Assembly: GCA_903853385.1 (NCBI GenBank)
Contig: CAINTJ010000030.1
Span: 1-64,000, forward strand
DNA from: an uncultured Gammaproteobacteria bacterium
GTDB taxonomy: Bacteria; Pseudomonadota; Gammaproteobacteria; Pseudomonadales; Pseudohongiellaceae
Direction of reading: 5' to 3'
Length of the DNA: 64,000 nt
Made by a program: the position numbers and the translations under genes. Under the pieces are notes generated by a model, which was given only the letters and a program-made list of their open reading frames with translations, was not told the DNA's origin and ran no database searches. Below, in pieces: positions 27,573-35,984 of the stretch (positions are counted from its first letter, which is position 1; every line of letters begins with the position of its first letter).

Positions 27573-28076
27573 ATGCTTGTTTCCCTCATCGTTGCCTGCG
27601 CACGCAATCGCGCCATCGGCCTCAACAACCAGATGCCGTGGCATCTGCCGGAAGACCTTAAATATTTCAAACGGGTCACGCTCGGCAAGCCGGTGGTGAT
27701 GGGCCGTAATACCTTTGAATCCATTGGCCGCCCCCTGCCGGGACGCCCGAACATTGTCATCAGTCGCAATGCAGATTATCCGGCGCAGGGAATATCACTG
27801 GCATCTTCGCTGGCAGCGGCGCTGGCAACAGCGCAGACGCTATTGCCGCCAGACCAGCATGAGGTGATGGTGATAGGGGGTGCGCAGATTTATGCACAGG
27901 CCTTGCCGCTGGCGCAGCGACTGTATCTCACCGAAGTCGAGGCCGAACCAGAAGCGGATGCATATTTTCCGGAGTTCACACGCAGTGAATGGCTGGAAGT
28001 CTCGCGCGAGTCGCACACGGCGACCGCACACAATCCCTATCCTTACAGTTTTGTCGTGCTGGACAAGAAGCCATAG
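27573..28076 (+). CDS. folA: Dihydrofolate reductase
   Basis: NADPH-dependent regeneration of tetrahydrofolate, which thyA consumes as dihydrofolate. ATG 27573 begins MLVSLIVACARNRAIGLNNQMPWHLPEDLKYFK, with the substrate Asp/Glu region LPEDL and the WHL loop. The 167 residues also show PVVMGRNTFESIGRPLPGRPNIVISR, EVMVIGGAQIYAQAL and YLTEVEAEPEADAYFPEF, all DHFR landmarks. It starts five bases downstream of thyA, so it is likely co-transcribed and perhaps coupled. Confidence 0.96.
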   Translation: MLVSLIVACARNRAIGLNNQMPWHLPEDLKYFKRVTLGKPVVMGRNTFESIGRPLPGRPNIVISRNADYPAQGISLASSLAAALATAQTLLPPDQHEVMVIGGAQIYAQALPLAQRLYLTEVEAEPEADAYFPEFTRSEWLEVSRESHTATAHNPYPYSFVVLDKKP

Positions 28077-28138
28077 CATGCATTGGTAAACAACAATCAG
28101 AACTGTATTCACTACAGTCGAGCCAGAGGGGATAAGCA

Positions 28139-29671
28139 GTGAGCCAAAATCCGATCCCGGTTCTTATTGTTGGCAGCGGCGCTGCCGGCAGCATGCTCGC
28201 GCTCGAGCTGGCACGCTTCGGCGTTGACTATCGCTGTGTCGATCGCTTGCCGGCACCTTCGCGCTATTCGCGCGCTGTCACTGTGCATGCCCGCACACTC
28301 GAGATGCTGGAGCGTATTGATACGTCGCTGATCGACCGTTTTCTCAAGCGTGGCGTGCACAGCCCCGGTTATGTGATGCATTTTATCGATGGCACTGGCG
28401 CGCGCAGCGAAGTGCGGCCGGGACTGGATTTTACCCAGCTGACTTCGTCGCGCTATCCGCTGCTGCTGTTGCACAGCCAGGATGAAACCGAAGCTCATCT
28501 GCGCAATGTGTTGCAGGAAAAATATGGTCGCACTGCCGAATGGGGCGTGACCTGTACGTCGGTAGTGCAGCAGGCCGATGGCGTGCTGGCCACGCTGCAA
28601 CATGCCGATGGCCGCGAAGAACAAGTGCAGTGCCGATACCTCGTTGCTGCTGACGGCGGCAACTCACGCATCCGTGAGCAACTGGACTGGCAGAAAGACG
28701 GCACCGATTACGCCAGCACTGTGCTGCAGAATCTCGATGTCTATCTGCATGACTTTCCCGATCACAAACAGTGGGTGCATTACTGCATGGGCCCCGGTCA
28801 TTTCGTGATGGTAGTGCAATTGCCCGGCGGCTATTTCCGTTTGCTGATGAGTCAGCCGGCCGACAAGGCCGATGCCGCGGAAGTGCCGCAGAAAGTCTTC
28901 AGCGACATTCTGGCGCAGCATTTTGAAGGCATTCGCCTGGGCGACACGGTGTGGCATTCACGCTGGGGCAGCCGTATTCATCTCGCCAATAGCTATCGGC
29001 AGGGCAACGTGTTTCTGGCCGGCGATGCCGCGCATGTGCATTCCACCGCCGGTGGCCAGGGCATGAACTGCTGCATGCAGGATGCTTACAATCTGGGCTG
29101 GAAACTGGCCTATGTGCTGCAAGGCCTGGCACCAGCGACGCTACTGGACACCTATGACAGTGAACGCAAACCGATTGGCAGCCAGGTGATTGCGGCAGCA
29201 TCGACGATTCACGAATTATTCATGGCCGGCCGCAACAGTGATCCGGCCGCGTTGCTGGCGCTGCAGGCGTCCGGCAAATTGCAGGCGTTGGTGGGCCAGG
29301 TCAGTGGTCTGGATTATCACTATCGTGCCGCAGGCGATGACAAGCCCGGTTTGCAGGCGGGTGACCGCATGCCGGATCTGCAACTGCCGCAGGGCCGCTT
29401 GTACGAGCTGAGCCGGCACCCATGCTTCACGTTGTTGCTGGTGTCACAGGCCGTGACTAGCCCTGCTCAGTACGCGCAGCTTGAGGCCCTGGTGCAACGC
29501 AATCCACACGCTTTGCAGCTGCTGGCGCTTGATAAGGCGCCTGCACAGTTTCTGCAGGACTCCGATGCCCGCCTCTACCTGATTCGCCCGGATGGTTATC
29601 TGGCGCTGCAAGTGCCGGCGTCAGATTTGGAAAGTCTCGAGCATTGGTGTCAGGCTCACCTGCTGCTTTGA
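28139..29671 (+). CDS. FAD-dependent aromatic hydroxylase-like monooxygenase
   Basis: A 510-residue class A flavoprotein monooxygenase of the phenol hydroxylase/TfdB/PheA type. The N-terminal FAD motif is VLIVGSGAAGSMLALELARFG. The middle has YLVAADGGNSRIRE, and the second FAD motif is NVFLAGDAAHVHSTAGGQGMNCCMQDAYNLGWKL. The C-terminal ~120 residues resemble the thioredoxin-like domain found in these enzymes (ending LYLIRPDGYLALQVPASDL). The substrate is probably aromatic but cannot be named. The start is GTG 28139 with AGAGGGGA upstream. It stands alone between folA and the NERD-helicase. Confidence 0.82.
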   Translation: MSQNPIPVLIVGSGAAGSMLALELARFGVDYRCVDRLPAPSRYSRAVTVHARTLEMLERIDTSLIDRFLKRGVHSPGYVMHFIDGTGARSEVRPGLDFTQLTSSRYPLLLLHSQDETEAHLRNVLQEKYGRTAEWGVTCTSVVQQADGVLATLQHADGREEQVQCRYLVAADGGNSRIREQLDWQKDGTDYASTVLQNLDVYLHDFPDHKQWVHYCMGPGHFVMVVQLPGGYFRLLMSQPADKADAAEVPQKVFSDILAQHFEGIRLGDTVWHSRWGSRIHLANSYRQGNVFLAGDAAHVHSTAGGQGMNCCMQDAYNLGWKLAYVLQGLAPATLLDTYDSERKPIGSQVIAAASTIHELFMAGRNSDPAALLALQASGKLQALVGQVSGLDYHYRAAGDDKPGLQAGDRMPDLQLPQGRLYELSRHPCFTLLLVSQAVTSPAQYAQLEALVQRNPHALQLLALDKAPAQFLQDSDARLYLIRPDGYLALQVPASDLESLEHWCQAHLLL

Positions 29672-29787
29672 AAATCAACTGGCTGCCAAAACGGTTGTCA
29701 GCGTAAAAACCCTTGAAAATTATCTAAAACCCGGCGTAACTGGCAGGGTTAGGACCCTGACCCTCAATTATCTTACCGGGCACTGCT

Positions 29788-31656
29788 TTGGCTGAACTGA
29801 TTCCCTCTCTTAATACCTGTCTGCCGAAGATGACGGCGGGCGCGAAGCGCTTTGCGCGGCGTCTGCTGGAGCTGCTCGAAGACGACTACCTGCTGTGGTA
29901 CGACATCCCGGTTGCCAAGCAACGGCGTTATCCCGATTTCATGATTCTGCATCCGGCGCGCGGCCTGCTGTTGCTGGAAGTGAAAGACTGGAAGGCGGAC
30001 GCCTTGCAAACCATCAACAGTGTGGAAGCAGTACTGCTCACCGATACCGGCCTTAAAACCGAGCCCAATCCGCTCGAACAAGCGCGCCAGCGCGCTGTCC
30101 AGGTGGTCAATCAACTGATTCGTGATCCGCAGTTGCGCACCAGCGGCAGCCGTCAGGCCGAAGGTCTGGCGTTTCCGTTCGGCTATGGTGTGGTGTTTCC
30201 CAACATTACCCGCAAACAATTCAATGAGGGTCTGCCGGAAGGTGATCGCCAGAAAGTGTTGCCTGATCATCTGCTGATCTGTCGTGATGATTTTACCGAC
30301 AGCGCTGATTCGGAAGATTTTCAAAAACAGCTGTGGCATATGTTCAATTACCAGTTCCGGCACAAGCTGAGCCTGCCGCAAATCGACCGCATCCGCTGGC
30401 ACCTGTTTCCGGAAATCCGCATCAGCGCGCAGCAGGGCGGGTTCTTTGACCAGGATCCGCAAACACCTGACCTCGCGCAGCAACTGCCGGAGCTGATCCG
30501 CATCATGGACATCCAGCAGGAGCAGCTGGCCCGCAGTATCGGTGAAGGCCATCGCGTTATTCACGGTGTGGCTGGCTCCGGCAAGACGCTGATTCTCGGC
30601 TATCGCTGCTTGCAACTGGCGGAGGTGTTGCATCAGCCGATTCTGGTGCTGTGCTTCAACATCACGCTGGCTGCACGCTTGCGCGCGTTCATTGATGAGA
30701 AAGGCATCAGCAGCAAAGTGCAGGTCTATCACTTCCATGACTGGTGCGGTGAACAATTGCGCGCCTATCAGGTCAACATGATCCGTTCAGAAGCGCCTTA
30801 CTGGGAGCGGCAAGTAGCATCAGTGATCCAGGGAGTTGAGCGTGGCCAGATTCCCAAAGGCCAGTATGGTGCGCTGCTGATCGACGAAGGCCACGACTTC
30901 GAGCCCGAGTGGCTCAAGCTGGTGGCACAGATGGTGGACCCGCAAACCAATTCGCTGCTGCTGCTCTATGATGATGCGCAAACCATCTATCAACGCAAAA
31001 ACAAACTCAAATTCAGTCTCAGCAGCGTTGGCATCCAGGCGCAGGGCCGCACCACCATTCTCAAACTGAACTACCGCAACACCCGTGAGATCCTGCAGTT
31101 CGCCTATGAATTCGCCAAGGAATATCTCAGCCACGGCGATGACGAGATCCCGCTGGTCAAGCCGGAAGCCTCGGGCCGCAATGGCGATGCGCCGGTGATT
31201 GAAAAATGTGAAACGCTGGAACAGGAAGTGGCCTTTGCGCTGCACTGCTTGCAGGTGTGGCAGAGCAAGGGCATCGCCTGGCATGACATCGCCATTCTTT
31301 ATCCCGGCGGCATGGCTGGCACCGGCATGGCCAAGGCCTTGAAGCAGGCCGGCATTGCGTTTTTCTGGCTGGCTACCAGCAGCAACAAGAAGCAGTACCG
31401 TCCGGAGGAAAATCGGGTAAGCCTGATGCCGATTCCCAGCAGCAAGGGCCTGGAGTTTGACCGGGTGATCATTCTCGACAGCAGCTATATTCCGAAGAGC
31501 CGGGCAGAACAGCTGGCACCGGTCGATGAAGAAGTGCGCAGGCTGTATGTGGGTCTGACCCGCGCCAAATCACATCTGGTGCTGAGCTATCACCGCGACA
31601 ATGCGCTCAGCCAGGCGCTGGCGCTCAGTAGCGCACAAAAAACGGCGCCGCCATAA
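29788..31656 (+). CDS. NERD-domain superfamily 1 DNA helicase
   Basis: A 622-residue fusion of a nuclease-related (NERD) domain and a UvrD-like helicase. Residues ~15-180 hold NERD features: DDYLLWYDIPVAKQRRYPDFMILHPARGLLLLEVKDWK (Asp, Glu-x-Lys core). The helicase follows: HRVIHGVAGSGKTLILGYR (Walker A), GALLIDEGHDFEPEW (Walker B), LLYDDAQTIYQRKNK, LKLNYRNTREILQFAYEF, SLMPIPSSKGLEFDRVIILD, and EVRRLYVGLTRAKSHLVLSY. TTG 29788 is used because MAELIPSLNTCLPKMT seems natural, but ATG 29830 is possible and no clear ribosome site exists. Upstream is a CAGGGT/ACCCTG hairpin (29744-29759). Role could be DNA repair or defence; not established. Confidence 0.85.
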   Translation: MAELIPSLNTCLPKMTAGAKRFARRLLELLEDDYLLWYDIPVAKQRRYPDFMILHPARGLLLLEVKDWKADALQTINSVEAVLLTDTGLKTEPNPLEQARQRAVQVVNQLIRDPQLRTSGSRQAEGLAFPFGYGVVFPNITRKQFNEGLPEGDRQKVLPDHLLICRDDFTDSADSEDFQKQLWHMFNYQFRHKLSLPQIDRIRWHLFPEIRISAQQGGFFDQDPQTPDLAQQLPELIRIMDIQQEQLARSIGEGHRVIHGVAGSGKTLILGYRCLQLAEVLHQPILVLCFNITLAARLRAFIDEKGISSKVQVYHFHDWCGEQLRAYQVNMIRSEAPYWERQVASVIQGVERGQIPKGQYGALLIDEGHDFEPEWLKLVAQMVDPQTNSLLLLYDDAQTIYQRKNKLKFSLSSVGIQAQGRTTILKLNYRNTREILQFAYEFAKEYLSHGDDEIPLVKPEASGRNGDAPVIEKCETLEQEVAFALHCLQVWQSKGIAWHDIAILYPGGMAGTGMAKALKQAGIAFFWLATSSNKKQYRPEENRVSLMPIPSSKGLEFDRVIILDSSYIPKSRAEQLAPVDEEVRRLYVGLTRAKSHLVLSYHRDNALSQALALSSAQKTAPP

Positions 31657-31828
31657 GTGCCGCGCCTATGACTAGCAACCACAGCGTGTCTGACACAAAA
31701 TACGGAAATGCCATGAGGCCGATGCCGCATGCCAGTGCTACCGTGTGTTTTTGCTTTTTGCCGTAGCTGAAATAGCCAAGGCCGAAGCTGCCGAACAGCA
31801 TGCCCCACAAAAGGCTGTTGTCATCCAT
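31625..31828 (-). CDS. Small membrane protein
   Basis: A 67-residue protein with two or three hydrophobic segments (SLLWGMLFGSFGLGYFSYG, ALACGIGLMAFPYFV, LWLLVIGAALMAAPFFV) and a basic C-terminus. It resembles a widely distributed small inner-membrane protein of unknown function. ATG 31828 follows GGAGTGAA, a good ribosome site. Its 3' end overlaps the 3' end of the NERD-helicase by 32 bp on the opposite strand, and its start lies 21 bp from the divergent cupin gene, so its control region is squeezed between the two starts. Confidence 0.7.
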   Translation of the reverse strand: MDDNSLLWGMLFGSFGLGYFSYGKKQKHTVALACGIGLMAFPYFVSDTLWLLVIGAALMAAPFFVRY

Positions 31829-31849
31829 TCTTCACTCCAGGGGGTCCAG

Positions 31850-32233
31850 GTGCAGGCCATCATCAAACATCGGGATGCGAGCGCAGAGTACTATACCGAA
31901 GAGCGCTGTCATATCAACGAACTGTCCAACAGCCTGGCCGATCCTGCCGTGTCGATTGCGCAGGCGCGGGTGATGCCGGGTGACACTACCCGCTGGCATC
32001 GCCTGCACGGCATTGTCGAACGCTATGTGATTACGCAGGGCGCCGGGCTGGTGGAAGTGGGTGAGTTGTTGCCACAGCCGGTACTGCCGGGTGACGTGGT
32101 GCTGATTCCGCCCGGCTGCCGGCAACGCATTGCCAACACCGGCAAACACGATCTGGTATTTTTGGCGATTTGCTCGCCGCGCTTTGAACAGCAGTATTAT
32201 CAGGATGCCGAAAATGAACCGTCACAACTCTAA
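31850..32233 (+). CDS. Cupin domain-containing protein
   Basis: A 127-residue single-domain cupin. GTG 31850 follows AGGGGG by five bases and gives VQAIIKHRDASAEYYTEERCHINEL, a family-like start; the open frame continues upstream across the small membrane gene without conserved sequence. The cupin core has AQARVMPGDTTRWHRLHGIVERYVITQGAGLVEVGEL and GDVVLIPPGCRQRIANTGKHDLVFLAICSPRF. The two cupin motifs retain possible metal ligands (His in WHRLHG, Glu in ER). Function unknown. It is followed after 16 bp by the exported hydrolase gene. Confidence 0.78.
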   Translation: MQAIIKHRDASAEYYTEERCHINELSNSLADPAVSIAQARVMPGDTTRWHRLHGIVERYVITQGAGLVEVGELLPQPVLPGDVVLIPPGCRQRIANTGKHDLVFLAICSPRFEQQYYQDAENEPSQL

Positions 32234-32249
32234 CGGAGTGTACAGCCCA

Positions 32250-33377
32250 ATGAAAACCAACCAGAACAAACTGATGGCAGCCACCGCCCTGTTGCTGCTG
32301 GGCATTGCCGCCGCCCAGGCAGCGCAACCGCTCACCTCCTTGCAGCGCGGCGTTGACGAGGTGCTGGTCAAATCGACTGCGCCTGGCCTCAACGGCGGCA
32401 CGGCCCGGCTCTATGTGCGGCAAGTGAGTGCGGTCAAACCCAAGGAAAAGATCCCGGTGCTGTTCGTGCATGGTGCCGGCACGCCGGCCGAAGTGGCGTT
32501 CGATGTGCCAGTGGCCGGCTACAGCTGGATGGAGTATCTGGCCGAACACGGCTTTACCACCTATGCCACCGACATGACCGGCTATGGTCGCTCCACGCGT
32601 CCGCCGCAGATGGGTGATCGCTGCAATCTCAGCACCGAACAACAGCAGCAGGAATTTCCCGATGTGTGTGCTGCCACCTATGCCTCGGCGCTCACCACCA
32701 TGGCCTCCGACTGGGACGATATCGATGCCGTGGTGGAATTCCTGCGCAAGAAACACAAGGTCAGCAAAGTGAATCTGGTGGGCTGGTCGCAGGGCGGGCC
32801 GCGCACGGCCGGTTATGCCGCGCTGCATCCGGACAAGGTCTCCGCCGTGGTGATCCTGGCGCCGGCCTACAACCGCCAGGCCGCTGCCACTGAGGCGGAA
32901 GCGCCCATCGCCGGTGTCGCGCTTACCAAACAATCGCAGCAGGATTTTCTGAAACAGTGGGAGGGCCAGACCGGCTGCGTCAATCAATACGATCCAACGG
33001 TAGCTGCTGCCGTGTGGAAAGACATGCTGGAGTCGGATCCGGTCGGCGCCAAGTGGGGCACCGGCGTGCGCCGCGCCCCGCGCGTGCCCACTTTCGGCTG
33101 GACCCCCACACAAGTGGCTGCCACCAGGACGCCGATCATGCTGGTGACAGGTCTCACCGATGGCCAGGTCAACCCCGAGCGTGTGCGTGAAATGTACGCC
33201 GATCTTGGTGCCAGCAAGAAAGTGCTGATCGAACTGCCCTGCGCTTCCCACAATGCCATGTGGGAACACGGCAACGAGCGGCTGTTCGACGCCAGCTACC
33301 AGTGGCTGCATGCCACCCGCTACCAGGGCAAGACCACCGGCAAGTTTGTGCTGGAGTCTGAGCTGGCAAAGAAATAG
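32250..33377 (+). CDS. Exported alpha/beta hydrolase
   Basis: A 375-residue periplasmic or secreted hydrolase. ATG 32250 follows GGAG and starts a signal peptide (MKTNQNKLMAATALLLLGIA, cleaved near AAQAA). The fold features are VLFVHGAGTPAEVAF (oxyanion loop), YATDMTGYGRSTRP, the nucleophile elbow NLVGWSQGGPRTAGYAAL (GWSQG), a probable acid in LVTGLTDGQV and the catalytic His in LPCASHNAMWEHGNE. Several cysteines (RCN, DVC, GCV) could form disulfides. Likely an esterase or lactonase-type enzyme; the substrate is unknown. The next gene, also exported, starts 53 bp downstream. Confidence 0.82.
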   Translation: MKTNQNKLMAATALLLLGIAAAQAAQPLTSLQRGVDEVLVKSTAPGLNGGTARLYVRQVSAVKPKEKIPVLFVHGAGTPAEVAFDVPVAGYSWMEYLAEHGFTTYATDMTGYGRSTRPPQMGDRCNLSTEQQQQEFPDVCAATYASALTTMASDWDDIDAVVEFLRKKHKVSKVNLVGWSQGGPRTAGYAALHPDKVSAVVILAPAYNRQAAATEAEAPIAGVALTKQSQQDFLKQWEGQTGCVNQYDPTVAAAVWKDMLESDPVGAKWGTGVRRAPRVPTFGWTPTQVAATRTPIMLVTGLTDGQVNPERVREMYADLGASKKVLIELPCASHNAMWEHGNERLFDASYQWLHATRYQGKTTGKFVLESELAKK

Positions 33378-33430
33378 AGTCAGCCCGCATTTCAGTTAAA
33401 ACAGCTTGGTCAAAATAAGAGGAACCTCCC

Positions 33431-33997
33431 ATGTCAGCCAGCCACACCACTTGTTTCAGAGCCGCGCTCATCCCTGTGCTTGCCAGCGTGCTGGCTTTCA
33501 CCGCACCGGTCGCGCACGCGCAGCCGAAGCCGGTCAGCTACGGCGATGACTATGCCCACATTGTCGATCTGCAGGGCCGCTACATTTTCGCGCAAGACTT
33601 CAACGATGCTGACGGCTACGCCGCCGTGTTCACCGAAGACGGCGTGCTCGATTGGGCCGGCGGCGAAATCAAAGGCCGCGATGCCATCCGCAAGTTCAAG
33701 GCCGACGGCGTCTACAATCTCAGCAAGAATGCCGAAAACGCCGCCTGGCCCGCCACCACCCGCCACTTCATCACCAACACCGTGGTCACTGTTGACGGCG
33801 ATACTGCCAAGGCATGGACCTACTGGTTCCAGGCCAACAACAACACGGCTGACCGCAAATCTTTCTACGGCCTGTATGGCCACTATGAAGATGATCTGCG
33901 CCGCGTCAACGGCCAGTGGTTGTTCTCACGCCGGGCTATCTACAATGAAGGCGTCAAAGGCCGCACCAAGGCGGGCACCAAGAATCCGGTGAAGTGA
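33431..33997 (+). CDS. Exported SnoaL-like (NTF2-fold) protein
   Basis: A 188-residue protein with a signal peptide (residues ~1-30, ending APVAHA) and one NTF2/SnoaL-like domain: YAHIVDLQGRYIFAQDFNDADGYAAVFTEDGVLDWAGGEIKGRDAIRKF, then TTRHFITNTVVTVDGDTAKAWTYWFQ and HYEDDLRRVNGQWLFSRRAI. This fold occurs in ketosteroid isomerases, polyketide cyclases and dioxygenase beta subunits, mostly cytoplasmic. Export is less usual. GGAACCTCCC precedes the ATG. Probably co-transcribed with the hydrolase, so both may act on one extracytoplasmic substrate. Confidence 0.75.
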   Translation: MSASHTTCFRAALIPVLASVLAFTAPVAHAQPKPVSYGDDYAHIVDLQGRYIFAQDFNDADGYAAVFTEDGVLDWAGGEIKGRDAIRKFKADGVYNLSKNAENAAWPATTRHFITNTVVTVDGDTAKAWTYWFQANNNTADRKSFYGLYGHYEDDLRRVNGQWLFSRRAIYNEGVKGRTKAGTKNPVK

Positions 33998-34133
33998 GTA
34001 TTGGCGATGACGGGCCTGGTAACAGCGGTGTGTTTGAGTCCCAGGCATAATTTCAGCAAGTCCGAACAGCTGCTTATCCGGCTGAGCCTTATCAAGTGCT
34101 GGTGCCAGTCTGATAAAAGCAGTGAAAGCTGCC

Positions 34134-34985
34134 CTACTCCGCTATCAGATTCTTCACCAGCCAGTGCCCATAAGCCGGGGCCAGTTGCTCTTGCAGCAGC
34201 GGCAGGATCGCGCGCATCTGGCCTGGTAGTGTGAACGGCGGATTCACCACCAGCATGCCGCTGGCCGTCAGGCCGTGGCCGATGCTGTCGGGCGCCACCC
34301 CCAGTTCAAACTGCCATAGATCCTTCACGTTGCTGCGCTCCAGGCCGGCAATCATGCGCTCGATATCACCGCGCGCCACCACCGGATACCACAGCAGAAT
34401 CTGCGCCGAGCGCATGCGTTGATGGATTTCCGCCACCAGCTTCACCACCTGCTTGTAGTCGCCATCAACTTCATAGGAAGGATCGATCAACACCACCGCA
34501 CGTTTCTGGGCCGGCGGCAGCAACGCCAGCGCACGCGCATAGCCGTCGACTTTTTCATAGCGGATACGTTGGTCGCCGCGTACTTCTTTTTGCAGCAAGT
34601 CGAAATCGGCAGTATGCAGTTCGCACAAGTGCAGATGATCCTGATAGCGCAGCACCGCAGCTGCCAACACCGGTGAACCCGGATACTGGCCGCGCTGCAA
34701 AAATTGCGAGAGGTGCTCGTGATAAAGCCGCATCGCAGTGCGGTTGTCGCCATCGAGCTGGTTGAGCAGTTTCATGAAATCCAGTTTCAGGATGCCCTGC
34801 CCGGCTTCGCCGGTTTTTTTGGCCTCATTGGATTGCAGCGAATACATGCCGGCACCGGCGTGGGTGTCGAGATAAAAAATCCCGGCCTCCTTGCGGGTGG
34901 CATAGTGCAGGGTGTTGACCAGCACCAGATGCTTGAGCACATCGGCGTGGTTGCCGGCATGGAAGGCGTGTCGATAGGAGAGCAT
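34134..34985 (-). CDS. rlmJ: 23S rRNA (adenine-2030-N6)-methyltransferase
   Basis: Methylates A2030 of 23S rRNA. ATG 34985 gives 283 residues beginning MLSYRHAFHAGNHADVLKH, the family start. Family motifs are YLDTHAGAGMYSL (SAM site), NQLDGDNRTAMRLYHEHLSQFLQRGQYPGSPVLAA, VLIDPSYEVDGDYKQVV (the N6-adenine catalytic DPxY variant), and LLWYPVVARGDIERM. It is the last gene of a minus-strand set; the MazG-like gene stops two bases upstream of its start. Confidence 0.94.
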   Translation of the reverse strand: MLSYRHAFHAGNHADVLKHLVLVNTLHYATRKEAGIFYLDTHAGAGMYSLQSNEAKKTGEAGQGILKLDFMKLLNQLDGDNRTAMRLYHEHLSQFLQRGQYPGSPVLAAAVLRYQDHLHLCELHTADFDLLQKEVRGDQRIRYEKVDGYARALALLPPAQKRAVVLIDPSYEVDGDYKQVVKLVAEIHQRMRSAQILLWYPVVARGDIERMIAGLERSNVKDLWQFELGVAPDSIGHGLTASGMLVVNPPFTLPGQMRAILPLLQEQLAPAYGHWLVKNLIAE

Positions 34986-34987
34986 GT

Positions 34988-35341
34988 TCAGTATTCGCTG
35001 TATTTGGTGGACTTGCCGCGCACGCGGTCGGCCGGATATTTTTCGGCATTGCGCTGCAGTTTGCTGGCGGCCGCCTCGGCCAGATCGATGTTGAGCACAT
35101 CGGCAAGACGGCACAGGTAGAGTAGCACATCAGCCAGCTCCTCGGCTGCGTGAACGCGCTGCTGGTCATCGAGTTGTGCGGATTGTTCCGGTGTGAGCCA
35201 CTGGAAAATTTCCTGCAGCTCGGCGGCTTCCTTGGTGAGCGCCATCGCCAGGTTTTTCGGCGTGTGGAATTGTTCCCAGTCACGGGCGCGTGCGAATTCA
35301 CGCAGTTGTTGTTGCAGTGTGGTGAGCATGTGGTCGGTCAT
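34988..35341 (-). CDS. MazG-like nucleotide pyrophosphohydrolase
   Basis: A 117-residue all-alpha NTP pyrophosphatase of the MazG/RS21-C6 (dCTPase-like) type. ATG 35341 begins MTDHMLTTLQQQLREFARARDWEQFHTPKNLAMAL. The metal-binding pattern is KEAAELQEIFQW followed by RVHAAEELADVLLYLCRLADVLNIDL (the ExxE and ExxD motifs). The C-terminal KYPADRVRGKSTKYSEY is typical. It hydrolyses non-canonical or excess dNTPs, cleansing the nucleotide pool. It is tightly packed with rlmJ and with the channel gene 10 bp upstream. Confidence 0.88.
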   Translation of the reverse strand: MTDHMLTTLQQQLREFARARDWEQFHTPKNLAMALTKEAAELQEIFQWLTPEQSAQLDDQQRVHAAEELADVLLYLCRLADVLNIDLAEAAASKLQRNAEKYPADRVRGKSTKYSEY

Positions 35342-35351
35342 GCCTGCTTCC

Positions 35352-35957
35352 TCATGAGTGTGCTGCCGGTTCTTGCTGCGACAATTCTTGCAGTGCTGCA
35401 TGCATGCGCGGATCCGGTACCAGCCACATCAGCGCAACCACGCTATAGGCGGCAAATCCCAGCCAGGGATTGATCAGCGTGAGTGCGATGCCGGCTATAT
35501 AAAGTGCCAATGAACTATTGCCCTTCAAGTCTTTGCCGAAGGCATGCGCGAGTGGAGAGTCCTTGCCGTGATGGGCGATCAAGGCTCTGGTAAAAATGGT
35601 ATAGGCCAGTCCGCACAGCAACAGATTGATGCCGTACAGCAGCATCGGCTCCTGCGCAAAATGATTTTCTCCCAGCCAGCCGGAAGTGAACGGCAACAAT
35701 GACAGCCAGAACAACAGGTGCAGGTTGGCCCACAAAATGCCGCCATCAACCGAGCGCGTGGCTTGCAGGGTGTGATGATGGTTGTTCCAGTAGATACCGA
35801 CATAAATGAAACTCAGCACATAACTGATGAATTTCGGCACCAGTGCCTGCAAGTCCGCCAGATGCTCGGCTGTCGGCACTTTCAGTTCCAGCACCATGAT
35901 GGTGATGATGATGGCAAGCACGCCATCAGTGAACGCTTCCAGTCGGGTTTTATGCAT
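35352..35957 (-). CDS. TMEM175-family (DUF1211) membrane protein
   Basis: A 201-residue protein resembling bacterial TMEM175 potassium channels. It begins MHKTRLEAFTDGVLAIIITIMVLEL; RxxxFTD is the RxxxFSD-type signature lining the pore. Five or six hydrophobic helices follow, including ISYVLSFIYVGIYWNNHHH, LFWLSLLPF and LLYGINLLLCGLAYTIF. The predicted role is K+-selective leak across the inner membrane. GGAGAGG precedes the ATG. It appears first in a minus-strand unit with the MazG-like gene and rlmJ. Confidence 0.85.
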   Translation of the reverse strand: MHKTRLEAFTDGVLAIIITIMVLELKVPTAEHLADLQALVPKFISYVLSFIYVGIYWNNHHHTLQATRSVDGGILWANLHLLFWLSLLPFTSGWLGENHFAQEPMLLYGINLLLCGLAYTIFTRALIAHHGKDSPLAHAFGKDLKGNSSLALYIAGIALTLINPWLGFAAYSVVALMWLVPDPRMHAALQELSQQEPAAHS

Positions 35958-35984
35958 GTGCCTCTCCTGCGCAGGGGCAAGTAA

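Noticed and set aside
29744-29759. CAGGGT-TAGG-ACCCTG hairpin as terminator of the monooxygenase gene
   Set aside because: No U tract follows and the stem is only six pairs; it may be regulatory but is unsupported.
32031-33311. Minus-strand open frame of 426 codons
   Set aside because: Antisense to the exported hydrolase with GxSxG motif; His- and Gly-rich shadow composition.
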